Shown here: in pieces, positions 35,653 through 47,900 of the stretch
Layout of the letters: every line of letters starts with the position of its first letter
Numbering within the stretch: position 1 is the first letter of the stretch
Translations under genes and position numbers: made by a program
Notes under the pieces: generated by a model
What the model was told of the DNA's origin: nothing
Databases searched by the model: none
The model's input: the letters and a program-made list of their open reading frames with translations, nothing else
Assembly: GCA_029844215.1 (NCBI GenBank)
Contig: CM056718.1
Coordinates: 85,424,764-85,488,763 of the forward strand
Length of the DNA: 64,000 nucleotides
Direction of reading: 5' to 3'
Source of the DNA: Przewalskia tangutica
Taxonomy: Eukaryota > Streptophyta > Magnoliopsida > Solanales > Solanaceae

Positions 35653-35842
35653 AACTGATACAGGAAAAATACGTCAGAGGAAATTCAACCTATAACACAG
35701 CTCTATTGCACGATCTTAGAGTGAAAGAATGGAAACCAATCCTAAATATCCTGCAGCCTCCTGATTATAGATGTGGTGCACAACACACCGATAATCAAGA
35801 CTCTACTAGATACGGCCTGTAGACCCTTTCCGAGGATTAACT

Positions 35843-35854
35843 GCTCTGATACCA
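35843..35854 (-). other. Primer binding site, left A unit (initiator-Met tRNA)
   Basis: The minus strand reads TGGTATCAGAGC, complementary to the 3' end of plant initiator-Met tRNA, four bases from LTR A2. Intact. Confidence 0.9.
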
Positions 35855-35858
35855 CTTT

Positions 35859-38480
35859 TGTAACGATCCAACCCCGGATCCGTGACCGGTGCCTTGACCC
35901 GGGCACCCTTGTGACCCAACATCAGAGAAAACCAGCGGAATATAAACTCACAATAAACAACTATAATGATATAAAATAGTCTAGCCCAAAATGGCTACCC
36001 CAAAAGTACATAAAATCGAACAGTTACATCCTTAAACAACCCAAGTTATGACAAGACTACAGGCCTCTAAGAAGGAATAACACTATGACGGGACAGGGCC
36101 CCGTCATGCCCCTGAATGTACAAAACATCAACAACACCAGGGAGAATCATACCAAAAGTCGAGCCTTCAAGAAATGGAGCTCGACACCGAGTAAAAGATC
36201 CTAGGAATGAGGAGCTACCACGCTTTCCCACCTGCGCATGAGCGGCCCAGGAAGGGGTCGACACAACGTACCAAGTATGTAAAATCAAAAAATCGTAGTA
36301 ATATCATAAGTCAAAAATAAAGTGGAATCATAGATAAAAATCAATTTCCTTGCCGTGCCTTACTAACAATGAGAGTAACAAGTATAAATCTTATAGCATA
36401 AAAATAGGAGGCTCACGATCAAAGCAGGTACCTCGCCTGTAGTATCATTAAGCAATCCTACTCGGGACTATTTCACTGCGTGGGTCTGTGGACCCGCGTG
36501 AATCATCCGCCTCGTCGTGGGACTATTTCACCCGCATGGGACTATTTCACCGCATGGATCCTGTGGACCCGCACGAGTACCATCGCCGTACTCGCACGGG
36601 ACTATTTCACCCGCGTGGATCCCGTGGTCGGATCCGCATGAGTGCAAGCGCGCTCGCGTCATGGGTAGAAAATCCATGGCATAGATAATAACCCGGGTTT
36701 ACCGTAATAATACAAATATATAACATAGCTCATCAAGCTATCATACATAACATAAGCACTACCGCCTATCATATCATACATAAGCACTACCGGTCTATCA
36801 TATCACAACATAAGCACTACCTATCATATCATACATAAGCACTCTAACATCATAACATAAGCAAGTTAAGAAATCCCCTAACTTCTTATTAACATTATTA
36901 ATATATCCTCTCATTTTAGTATCCTAAGGCACTAACATGTCTTTTAATAGAAAATCCGGGATTCAACCCAAGTACCATGTACTTCTAACTTTTTAGGAAA
37001 AACTCTTTTTATACAAAGATTCCAAGATACTAATCACCATAGTATCAAGTTACGATTTCTTTTCAAGACAAGTCACATTTCCTTTTAGAAATATAATAGG
37101 CTTCTAAATCAAGTGACTTCATTTCCTTTAAAACCTTAGGCAACCAATGCCTAAAAATCAATTCTCCTTTCTTAGTTTCACATCCTTTACGCACTTGTTT
37201 TAATTAGAGTAAACCTTTCTTTGTGAACCTTTCAAGAAAACTAATATAACCAACTTCCCATAAAGTCATTATATTAGCGTTATCCCTTTGTCAAATACAT
37301 TTTCCCTCAATCCAAGGAACTTATACTTTTGAAATGAAACAAGTATCATATACTTTAAAACAAGTGTAGATTATCAAATCTTGTCATTATCTCGTACTAC
37401 ATAGATACAACTATTCATGCTCAAGAGATAGGAAAGCTCTACATACCTCTTCGGTCAATCCACTTGCTAAGTCCAACTACCGCAAGTAATATGTCAACCT
37501 TTAATAACCATAGTGCGTTTATTAACCTCTAATTTCAATGTAGAAATAATCTAAGTTCAAAGCCCCTAATTCTATGGAAAATTGGGCAGCATTTCCTTTG
37601 TTTCTACATACTTTGCCACCTTTCTCAAGGCCGAATTCAACATCCAAATGCCACATTTAAGGCTCAACAATCCAAACATATCAAAGGGGATTACACACCT
37701 AAACTTGGGTGTGTAAAATTCTGCCCCAAAAGGTACAACAATTCACTTAACAATTCTAAAGTAGTTTTTAGGCTACAACATGCTCATAATATCTCTTTAG
37801 CCAAATCCTTCATACCCAAACCACATTTCTTGCATGCAATGACTCTAATAGCATTATTTACTACCACAAGTACTTTCTTCTTAACATGCAACACTAAAAA
37901 CTAATAATAGAGGAAGAATCATTACCTTAGAGATTTAGCCAAAACTATTCCAACAATTGTTGCTAGCCTCCTTTTCAAGAATACCACCACAATAACCTCC
38001 ACAAGCTTGCAAATAACTTTCCTTCTTAACACCCTTTTCAGATTTTCCTTAAGCTTGGAGTTTCTCTTGATTTTCTAGAGAGAAGGGAGAGCTTTTTAGC
38101 TTAGAGAGAGAGAAAGATGAAGGATGAAAGATGACCAAGTCTTCAAGACTTGGTCAATATAAGGCATGCAACATTTCAGATGGGGGGGACACTTGTCACC
38201 CACCCATGACCTCTTTTAAAACAAAACAGTGCAGAAATTTCCACTAACTCTCGCAGATCCCGCCTCGGCGCCGCGGCCCTGCAGTCGGCGCCGCGGCGCT
38301 GAAACTCCTGCCGCCTTCTTAGGACTTTCCGGCGCCGCGGCCCTGCTTCCCGGCGCCGCGGCGCTGAAACTTCAGCGACCCCTCAGATCTTCCGGCGCCG
38401 CGGCCCTACAATCACCCGCCTTGGCGCCGCGGCGCTGAGGCCCCTGACCGCGGTCCAGACCCGAACCACGGGGTATAACA
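35859..38480 (-). repeat. LTR A2 (middle LTR, shared by both units)
   Basis: It starts TGTAACGATCC next to the left-unit primer site and ends GGGGTATAACA next to the right-unit polypurine tract. It contains the repeat blocks 36464-36862, the palindrome and TATA-like box at 38133-38159, and well-kept GC-rich boxes at 38260-38450. At distinguishing bases its left part agrees with LTR A3 and its right part with LTR A1, with a switch between about 37490 and 37620. Confidence 0.92.
38133..38460 (-). promoter_or_regulatory. Putative U3 promoter of LTR A2
   Basis: GC-rich boxes GGCGCCGCGG recur about six times at 38260-38440, each followed by CCCTGC or CGCTGA. Downstream on the minus strand comes CCTTATATT and the perfect palindrome GACCAAGTCTT/AAGACTTGGTC (38133-38155). 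This is the best preserved promoter of the three A LTRs. Confidence 0.55.
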
Positions 38481-38500
38481 TTCTCCCCCCCTTAGAAACA
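38481..38500 (-). other. Polypurine tract of right A unit
   Basis: The plus strand reads TTCTCCCCCCCTTAG next to the LTR. On the minus strand it is CTAAGGGGGGGAGAA before TGTTATACCCC. The same tract is at 20775-20790 in the left unit. Confidence 0.7.
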
Positions 38501-38618
38501 TTCGTCCCGAATGTTCCTTCTAGGCTTACTCGAATCACAAATCGACGTAGACGCTCTTAACTACTCTTTTGCAAATAAAGACGCTCCCCACGGCCACAAC
38601 AATACTTAAGCACAATTG

Positions 38619-39246
38619 CTAAATCAAAACTAACAAGCAGGAAAGTGGGTTACCTGGAGGTGTAGGGAATAAGTGAGGATATTTCTTCATCATGTCCTCC
38701 TCCGCTTCCCACGTCATCTCTTCCCTGTTCTCGTTCCGCCATAAGACCTTGACGGAAGCCACATCCTTTGTCCGAAGTCGTCTAACCTGACGATCGAGTA
38801 TCGCTATGGGACTCTCCTCATACGATAACTCCTCTGTTACCTGAACCTCATGAATCGGATGCACTCTAGATGGGTCTCCAATACATTTCCGCAACATGGA
38901 CACATGGAAAACTGGATGTACCGCCTCCAAATCGGATGGCAGATCTAACTCATAGGCAACCCTGCCTACCCTACGGACAATCTGGTAAGGCCCAATGTAC
39001 CTTGGGCTAAGTTTTCCTTTCTTCCCAAATCTCATCACGCCATTCATGGGTGACACCTTCAGGAAAACCCAATCATGTACCTCAAACTCCAAGTGCCGAC
39101 GCCGCTGATCTGCATACGACCTGTAGGCTGGGCGCAACAACCGCTCCTGGATAAGCTTCACCTTATCCACTGCCTGCTGAACTAAGTCTGGCCCGACTAA
39201 CTGAACTTCTCCCACCTCGAACCAGCCTATCGGTGACCTGCACTTC
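38619..39246 (-). CDS. Integrase C-terminal domain and chromodomain, right A unit (partial)
   Basis: This is the best preserved 3' end of pol in the window: an open frame of 198 codons from MGEVQLVGPDLVQQ at 39215, preceded in frame by KCRSPIGWFEVGE-type codons up to the LTR B insertion at 39246. The C-terminal fold has FGKKGKLSPRYIGPYQIVRR and LEAVHPVFHVSMLRKCIGD. The chromodomain-like tail has VKVLWRNENREEMTWEAEED and KYPHLFPTP, then a stop at 38619-38621. The ATG is internal; the real protein would start far upstream in gag-pol. This tail is what places element A with Tekay/Del chromoviruses. Confidence 0.85.
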
Positions 39247-39923
39247 TGTCACAAGATTAGTGAGATTGTTCCGGATCGGGGAACATGTCACGACCCGATC
39301 CCGGGCCCGCGACTGGTGCCTTACCCCGGGCACCCTAGTGATACAACATCAGAGAAAATCAGCGGAAATAAAAACTTAAACATGAACAAGACATAAAATA
39401 AGCAATAGGCTAACCAAAACGGTTACCTTCCTGTATATATAAATCTAAATTGAACAGTTAAATCCCTTACAAACCCTGCCCACAACAGTACTACAGACCT
39501 CTACGAATTTTATAACAACTATGACGGACGGGGCCCGCCATACCCCGAATGTACAAGAACCTACAAACTCGTGGAATCATACCAAAGATAAGCTTCCGAG
39601 AAAGCAGAGCTTCCCAAACGCTGAGCGTGATCCTATGGCGAGGATCAACAACCGGTGTACCTCTACCTGCGGCATGAACGCAGCCGAAGGAGGTCGATCT
39701 GGCCAGTACAAGTATGTGGCCCGAAAATCGTAAATGAAATCATAATAGTCTATATAAAGCAGAGACATGTATGATAACCAAACTACGATTCACAATATAT
39801 ATTAGCAATCGTATGTCAAGTCGTGGACTCACGCGTAAAGTCATCACTCAAATATAACCCAGAATTTAACTCGCACAACGCGTGCCGGCGTCTTACCTCG
39901 GTATAAGCATGGCCATGGAACCG

Positions 39924-40845
39924 TCCTAATGGAAGCATACCTGGGCCACCCATCGTGTCGGTATGTCAAAGGAAATAACAAGATAACAATCATAATGGAA
40001 GCGTACTCGTGGGCCACCCGTGTCGGTATGTCCAAAGCAAATAATGAATAACACTCCTAATGAAGCATACCCGTGGGCCACCCATCGTGTCAGTATGTCC
40101 AAAAGGAAATAACAAGAAAACAAGATTAGTGGAAGCATCCTCGGGGGCACCCCATCGTGTCGGTATGTCCAAAGCAAATAATGAATAACACTCCAATAAG
40201 CGTACGTGGGCCACCCATCGTGTCAGTATGTCCAAAAGGAAATAACAAGATAACAATCATAGTGGAAGCATACTCGTGGGCCACCCATCGTGTCAGTATG
40301 TCCAAAGCAAATAAAAGAATAACACTCCTAATGGAAGCATACCCGTGGGCCACCCATCGTGTCAGTAGGTCGAGTAGGTAATAACACTATAACAATCATA
40401 GTGGAAGCATACTCGTGGGCCACCTATCGTGTCAGTCTGTCCAAAGCAAATAATAGAATAACACTCTAATGGAAGCGTACGTGGGCCACCCATCGTGTCA
40501 GTATGTCCAAAAGGAAATAACAAGATAACAATCATAGTGGAAGCATACTCGTGGGCACCCGTGTCAGTATGTCCAAAGCAAATAACAGAATAACACTCCT
40601 AATGGAAGCATACCCATGGGCCACCCATCGTGTCAGTATGTCCAAAAGGAAATAACAAGATAACAATCATAGTGGAAGCATACTCGTGGGCCACCCATCG
40701 TGTCAGTATGTCCAAAGCAAATAACAGAATAACACTCCTAATGGAAGCATACCCGTGGGCCACCCATCGTGTCAGTATGTCCAAAAGGATCGATATAGTG
40801 GAAGCATACCCGTGGGCCACCCATCGTGTCAGTATGTCCATCAAT
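39924..40845 (-). repeat. Minisatellite in LTR B (right copy), about 14 units
   Basis: It has the same two-type alternation as 22197-23098, with cleaner units. CCCATCGTGTCAGTATGTCC is nearly constant, whereas the left copy often reads CGTGTCGGTATGTCC. Linkers AGGAAATAACAAGATAACAA and CAAATAA..GAATAACACTCC alternate. Confidence 0.9.
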
Positions 40846-41820
40846 TAACTGGATAAGCCGCCCTCGGCGAGACGCGGTACGAAACATAACACTTGCACAA
40901 CAAAAGCTATCACCACAAGCATAGGCAAGTTCAACATACTTTTAGACATTCTTTTTATGAACACAAATCCGGGTTTTAACCCCAAGGTACTACGTATTTT
41001 AACTCTTTAAAAGATCCATTTCTTTCACAAAAAGTCACACGATACCCGTAGTATCAAAAATTGAGTAACTGTCTTTGTAAGTAAACCAAAACAATTTTCA
41101 TACTTTCTTTTTAAACCAAATCATTTCTCCCTTTAAAGTCCAGTTACCATTTTAAATCCAATAATAAAACCATCCTTTTGTTTTCATAAAGTCGTTATAA
41201 CTAACTTCCCATAAAGCTATTATAACACTTTATGTTTTAAACCAATACACTTCAAATTCCTCAAGTCTCATTTCTTTTAGAAAACAAGTTCCTTACTTTG
41301 GAATTTAAGAAAAATCAATACTTGTTATTAATGATCTTATTAAAGCAGTCATGATCTAGGAAATGTAATACAATTTTGTCTTATCTTAGCTTCTATGCAG
41401 ATGGAGGTTTCTACTGGTTTTAATATAATTAATTATTTGTCAATACATTTTCCTTTATTAACGCTGCAGTGGTTTGTTCGATACTTATTCTCATTTCCGA
41501 AATCAATATAACTTATTCCTTTTAAAACTCAATTACCCATTTATCATAAATGCGGTTTCACAACTTTTTAACACAAACCAAATCCTTAATATTTCACATC
41601 AAGTCATTTATAAGTCAAGTCTCTTATCTTTTATCCACAACACAACTTTCTAAGTCTTGAGGTTTTTTTTTTTTAATTTCTTAAAGAGTTAGAGAGAAGT
41701 TTCTCTCACTAAGGAAAACGCTCTCAACGTTTTCCCTTAGTTGCTCCTTCGGTTTTTCCCATCTTCCCACCCTATATTCTACCATTGTTTCACCACGATT
41801 TGAAGTTTAATGTACACAGC

Positions 41821-44800
41821 ATGAAAAGGTCTAAACGTTACACACGCTCCAACAATGATTCAGGAGGCTCAGGAAGTTCGTGAAGGCGTAACTAAGAAAA
41901 AGAAAAAAAATGGCGGAAGTCCAATCATTGTTGAAGAAAATCTTATCCCGTCAGTTTCAGACCCAACAGTGCTAGTTCATGTCACACCTGATTCTCGTAT
42001 CCCACTTGAGAATGTAGCAGACGATTCTATGCTGCAAAAGATACATGAATGGGGCAAAAGTATAGAAGTCGAGGGCTTGGATAATAGTGAGTTTGAAGGG
42101 GGAAATTTTCGTGGTTCACCAATAACCAACCCAGAATTAATCCCTTCTGTTACTCTGCCGGAAATGAGTACCCCCACAATGCCTGGAAATCTGCTCAGGC
42201 AAGAAGGAAAGGAAAAAAAAATGGGTCAGGAATTGCAATTGTTGATGATAGGAGTGCTGGCATACTCGGGTCCAAACCGGGTCAAGTCGCGGGTCAGCGG
42301 TTCAGGGCGGGTCAGGTGGGTGCCCATGGGTTCAGGAATTATCCCGTTATGCTTAGATCTAGATCAGTTGGGAGTATTGAAGAGACTTCTAATCCCAAAG
42401 AACCTTTCACGGGTGCCAAAGTGTCTCAATTTAATGTCGCGGATACCAAAGAACCTCTTCGAAGAACGGGACGAGGCGTGAGGCAGAAGGCTAAGGCGGT
42501 GCAGGCGGGAGTCCATGAGACTCTGAGCATTCCCATTATGCTTGGATCGAGTTCTGTTGGTGGAAACAAAGTGCCTAACATTAATGCTGCAGGAGCCGAG
42601 GAGTCACAATTTAATGTTGTGGGTATCGAAGAGCCCCCTTTAATGACGGGCCATTGCGTGGGACAAAAAGCTAAGGCGGGGCAGACGGGAGTTATTGAGC
42701 CTTTGAGCATTCCCATTATGCTTGGATCGAGTTCAGTTGGTGGAAAAGAAGAGTTCTATTTCCCCAAGGTACCTAACATTAATACCGCGGGAGCCGAGGC
42801 ATCGCCATTTAATGCTGCGGGTATCAAGGAGTCTCCATCAATTACGGGCCATTTCGTGGGACAGAATTCTAAACCGGTTCATAAGGGAGTCCAAGGGTCG
42901 AGGTATATTCCCGCATTGCAAGGACAAAGGTCAGTTGTGGGGCACGAAGTTACTTCTAATTCCAAGGTGCCTCGGCAAACCATGAACATTAATATCTCGG
43001 GAACCAATATGTTAGACTTAAATGCAGCGGGTCTTTATGATGGTCTGATTTCCAAGACGGGGCAGGGGGATAACCATGGGTCATTAACTATTCTCGTAAA
43101 GCAAGGAGCTAAGTCAGTTGTGAGAAACAAAGCTAATTCTATTTTCAAGGAGCTTAGGAACTCCATGACCATTAATAACGCGGGAGACGAGGGGTCAGCC
43201 TTGAATGTTGCGGGATCCAAAGAGTCCTCTCGTGTTTTAAGACAACAACCCCAGATTTATTTAAGTGTCACTAATGAAGCCTTCCCTACTTTAGATAGTT
43301 TGCTAAGTGGAGTCAATGTCAAGAATCACAACAAACCTTTCGTCTTTAATACTTCCTTGGATTCGAGTAAAGTCTTAAACATACCTCCTCTCTCATCGAA
43401 TACCCCTTCACTACCCTCTGAATTACACAACACCTCACCCCTTCTATCTTCTCTTCCTTCTTTTACTCCTGAAACCCAACACAAATTCCTACCCTCCCAG
43501 ATAGTGCGAATCCTCTCTCCTATCGCGGGCCCAAGCTCATTTCCTCCTACTCAACACCCTCTGCCTATACCTCCAGATATACCTCCCAATGATTTACATA
43601 CTAATGCATCTTCTAAACCACATCATATTCCTGCCGCTGCTACTACTCATAACAATCTTCCCCCAAACCATGGCAAAGGTACCTTCCCTCCCAAAAAGAC
43701 TTATGCTGGAGTCTTTGCGGGAACTAGGATTGAGGCAAAGGGTATGAAGTTACAATTCATTTAACAACAAGGGGCAGAAGTAGATATAGAAGTTGAAGAT
43801 GAAGTTCCTTTCATAGAAACATGGGTCTATTGCCTAATAGGTTGCTTCACGGGTCCTTTCCCGGGAAGAGAAGCATTGAATACCATTGTGAAAGGATGGG
43901 GAGTTAAATGTCGTATTATACCATATGGCAAAGGCTGGACAGTGTTCAAATTCATGACGGAGGAGGACCGCACTAATGTACTTCACGGAGGCCCTTATAT
44001 GGTCTACGGGAAAACTATGATGCTCAAGGCTATCAATAAAGGAGTTCTAATAACGGATGACTTATTCATGGACATTCCTATTTGGGTCACTTTTCCGGAC
44101 ATTCCCCTTTCTATTTGGAGTGCAACGGGCCTTAGTAAGATTGTTTCACGTGTAGGAAAACCTCTTTACACGGACCAATATACTAAGGAAAGGTCTAAAA
44201 TGAACTATGCAAGAGTTCTAGTGGAAGTGGATGTTAGCAAGGAGCCAATAATGGATTTTGTCGTCAAACTCCCCGATAACAGAAGGTATACTCAAAGGGT
44301 AAACTATGAGAATTACCCGGACTTTTGCTATCATTGTGCGGCTTTTGGGCACAACCATTTGAAGTGTAGGAAGCTGAGGGATGATGACAACAATGAGGAA
44401 GCTCCCAAAAAACGCAATACTGAGGTACCCCCTAACAATAAGGAAGATTCTACTTGTTTGGAGGTCAACAGAGGTGCGGGTGGAACTAACCGTCCTCCCC
44501 CTCATCCACCAACTTCTCAACATCCCGTAGATGCTAATAACTTGATGGACATTGAAGAAAGTGAGCACACAACACCTCCTGGTACCGGAAGTTTGGGAGA
44601 AGCATCACATGACGCGGGTCCTCCGATTTTGGGTCTTTCTGGCCCACCATGTTTGTGGGATTCTCAAGCAAGGTCCTCACTGCCTAATTCTCACCATGGC
44701 AGTGCACAACATGTTAGGATAAGTTGTGAGTCAAAACATTATGATTCTGAGATGCCTTTGAAGCCGCAACCTTCATTGGATGGAGATACATACAAGGGTG

Positions 44801-44999
44801 CTACGGAAAAGGCTCAAATTGTGTCACACAACGTTACCTTTGAGCGCGGGGAACATAGCTTGGCTGAATCTCATGCTATGGCTTCCAGCAACAAAGATGA
44901 TGGATGGAAAGAAGTTTTGTCAAAAAAGAATGGGCCGAAAAGCAGTGGGAAAGCGAAGCGACCAGCGGAGGTGCTAACAAAACCTCCTTTGTTTCCTAA
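41821..44999 (+). pseudogene. LINE ORF1 (right copy)
   Basis: Start MKRSKRYTRS at 41821, then a frame break near 41880 where the left copy reads GGCCAGAAC and this one GGCGTAAC. The open frame 42316-43764 holds three tandem repeats of about 60 residues (LSIPIMLGSSSVGG recurs 180 bp apart, at 42526 and 42706; QFNV.. units at 42420, 42600 and 42800). A Ser/Pro-rich part follows. The same TAA as in the left copy stops it at 43762-43764. Directly behind, still in frame, comes the DUF4283-like region (43800-44300) and the CCHC knuckle CYHCAAFGHNHLKC (44326-44367). The tail carries a frame break near 44960. It binds LINE RNA in the family; this copy would make a cut-short protein. Confidence 0.9.
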
Positions 45000-47900
45000 T
45001 GAAAATACTTTGTTGGAATGTCCGTGGTCTTTGCGGACAAAGGGATAAGGCAGCCACACAAGCTATAGTGTGTAGTATCACAAAAAGCGACATGACCGGC
45101 TATGATTTGTCTATTGGAAACTAAACTTTCTCGGCCAAGGACAGAATCTTTCTCTACTCAAAGATTCAAAGCTTGGAAGTTTTGCTCAAATTTGGAATTC
45201 ATTGGAGGCGGAAGAATGCTATTACTTTGGGATCCCTCTAGGGTTTGTTGCGAAGTGCTTGGTATGGACTCTCAGCATATCCATGTCCAGGCAAGTTGTA
45301 ATATAACACAAGTGTCCTTCCTTGCCACATTTGTGTACCCAGTTTATAGCATCTCGGATAGAAGGAAGCTTTGGCATCACCTTACTCACTTGGGCATTGG
45401 CATCACTAAGCCTTGGATGATTATGGGAGATTTCAACACTTATTGCAACCCTAATGATAAGATGGGGGGTCCTCCTCTCACGCCTTATGCACTTAGGGAT
45501 CTTGGTAATTTCAGGATTTCTCATGGACTAGAAGACGCTCCTTCTTCCGGTTCCTTCTACACTTGGACAAATGGTTCGATTTGGTCCAAGCTTGATAGAG
45601 TGTTGATGAATCAAAATTGGAGTGATTTGACCCTGGAATGCACGGCCAATTTCATGCCTATGGAACCTGTCTCGGACCACTGTCCTGTAATAGCCACGGT
45701 TATTGCATCCTATAATGTTGGGAAGCGCCCTTTCAAGTTCATGAATATGTGGCTTTCTCACCCAGCCTTTGAGCACATATTGACTTCATGTTGGAGACAA
45801 GACATATTGGGAACTGCTCAATTCGTCCTTGCCTCAAAATTGAAAGCCTTAAAGCAACCATTAAGGGCATTGAACATAAGTGACTTTGGGGGTATTGAAC
45901 AAAGAGCAAAAGGGGCAAACATGGAGTTTAAGGAGGCCATCAATGCACACATGGAAAATCCCTTTGATGAGGAGCTAAAAGCCAAGGTTAAGTCCTCAAG
46001 AGCTAGAGCAAACACCTTCGAAGCGAAAGACACTTCATAAGGCAGAAGTCAAGACAGAAACACTTGATTGGAAGTGATAGATGCTCCAAATACTTTCATA
46101 GCTTGATCAAGAGGAGTAATGTCAGGAACTCAATTAACTTTCTTGTTAAAGCTAATGGTACCATCACTACATCTCCAGAAGAAGTTAAGAAGTTGCTTGT
46201 TGAATTTTACAAAGATCTATTAGGTACTTCCAGATCCACTACCAACTTTGATCCTGAAGTGTTCAACTATGGCCCGAAGCTAAGTGAAGAGGAGAGATTA
46301 CAACTTTTGCATTTCATCACCCCAAAGGATATTTGGGAAGCTCTTTCTGATATAGGCAATGACAAGGCACCTGGACCGGATGGTTATTCGGCTGCCTTCT
46401 TCAAGAATAGATGGAGAGATGTGGGCCATGATGTTGTAAGAAGTGTCCAAGAGTTCTTCTCTACTGGAGTTCTTTTGAAGCAGGTGAATCATACCATCAT
46501 TACCCTACTACCAAAGACTGATCATGATCCTAAGGTAAATGATTTGTGCCCATCGGATTGACTAATGTGGTCTATAAGATCATCACAAAGATTCTAGCTA
46601 ACAGAATGGCATTGATCCTTCATTCTCCCATTGACAAATCCCAAGGGGCTTTTGTGAAAGGAAGAAACATGATGGACAACGTATATGTGGCACAAGAGCT
46701 TGTGAGAGGATTTAATAGAGCCAGAGTCTCACCAAGATGTATGCTTATGGTGGACCTTCGGAAAGCATTTGATACAGTCTCTTGGAGTTTCCTCGAATTG
46801 GTACTAAGAAGTCTAAAATTTCCAGACAGATTTATAAGTTGGATCATGGAATGTGTTAGCTCAACCTCCTTCTCCCTCTCTATCAACGGTGAGCTACATG
46901 GATACTTCAAAGGTAAGCGCGGCCTTAGACAAGGTGATCCTATGTCCCCTACTATTTTTATCTTATGCATGGAATACCTCTCAAGGCTGCTTAAAATGAA
47001 GGCTGAAGCAAGAGCTTTCTCATATTTTCCAAAGTGCAAGAATTTGGGCATTACTCATCTTGCTTTTGCGGATGACCTCATGCTCTTTTCCAAAGGAGAT
47101 ATATCTTCAGTTGGGATTCTTATGAATTGTCTGGAAGAGTTGGAGGCTGCCTCTGGCTAACTCTTAACCCGTCCAAATCCTCTGTCTACTTAGCGGGAAT
47201 GCATATTACTGTTCGTGAATTGATATTGTCCAGAGTGGGATTCGCCATTGGTAGCTTTCCGGTACGATACTTGGGGATCCCTTTGTCCCCAATTTCAGTC
47301 TCAGTGGACCAATTTGATCCATTCACTAGTGCAATTTCGAATTACATTCAGAAATGGGGACATCACACTCTTTCTTATGCGGGCAAGCTGGAACTTATCA
47401 AGTCGGTTGTCCAAGGGGTTGAGAGCTTTTGGTTCCGGGCACTTCCTATCCCGGCCACTATTATCAACAAGGTACGGTCTGCTTGTATTCAGTTCTTATG
47501 GGGAGGGAAACCACCAAGAGTCGCAGGATATCATTTGCTTGCCTCAGCGAAGGTGGCTTGGGTCTAATGAACATCAGGAATGGAATCATGCCTTGCTATC
47601 CGGACTATTTGGCAAACTCACATGGATCTGATTCTCTATGGGTCCAATGGATCAATAGCCATTATTTGAGAGGTAATACAATTTGGGACTATGAGGTACG
47701 TCCTAGGGACTCCCCCTTACTCAAAAAGATTTGTGGAATTCGCGACAAATTTGTTACTATCTTTGGTAGCCATGGTAATGCTATTGAGGGCTTTACAAAG
47801 TGTTGTACCAACAGTAAATTTGATTCAAGCCTAGTGTATGATATCTTGCGCACTCAAGTTAAAAAGCCTTGGATGTCACAAATTTGGAAAGGCTTCATTC

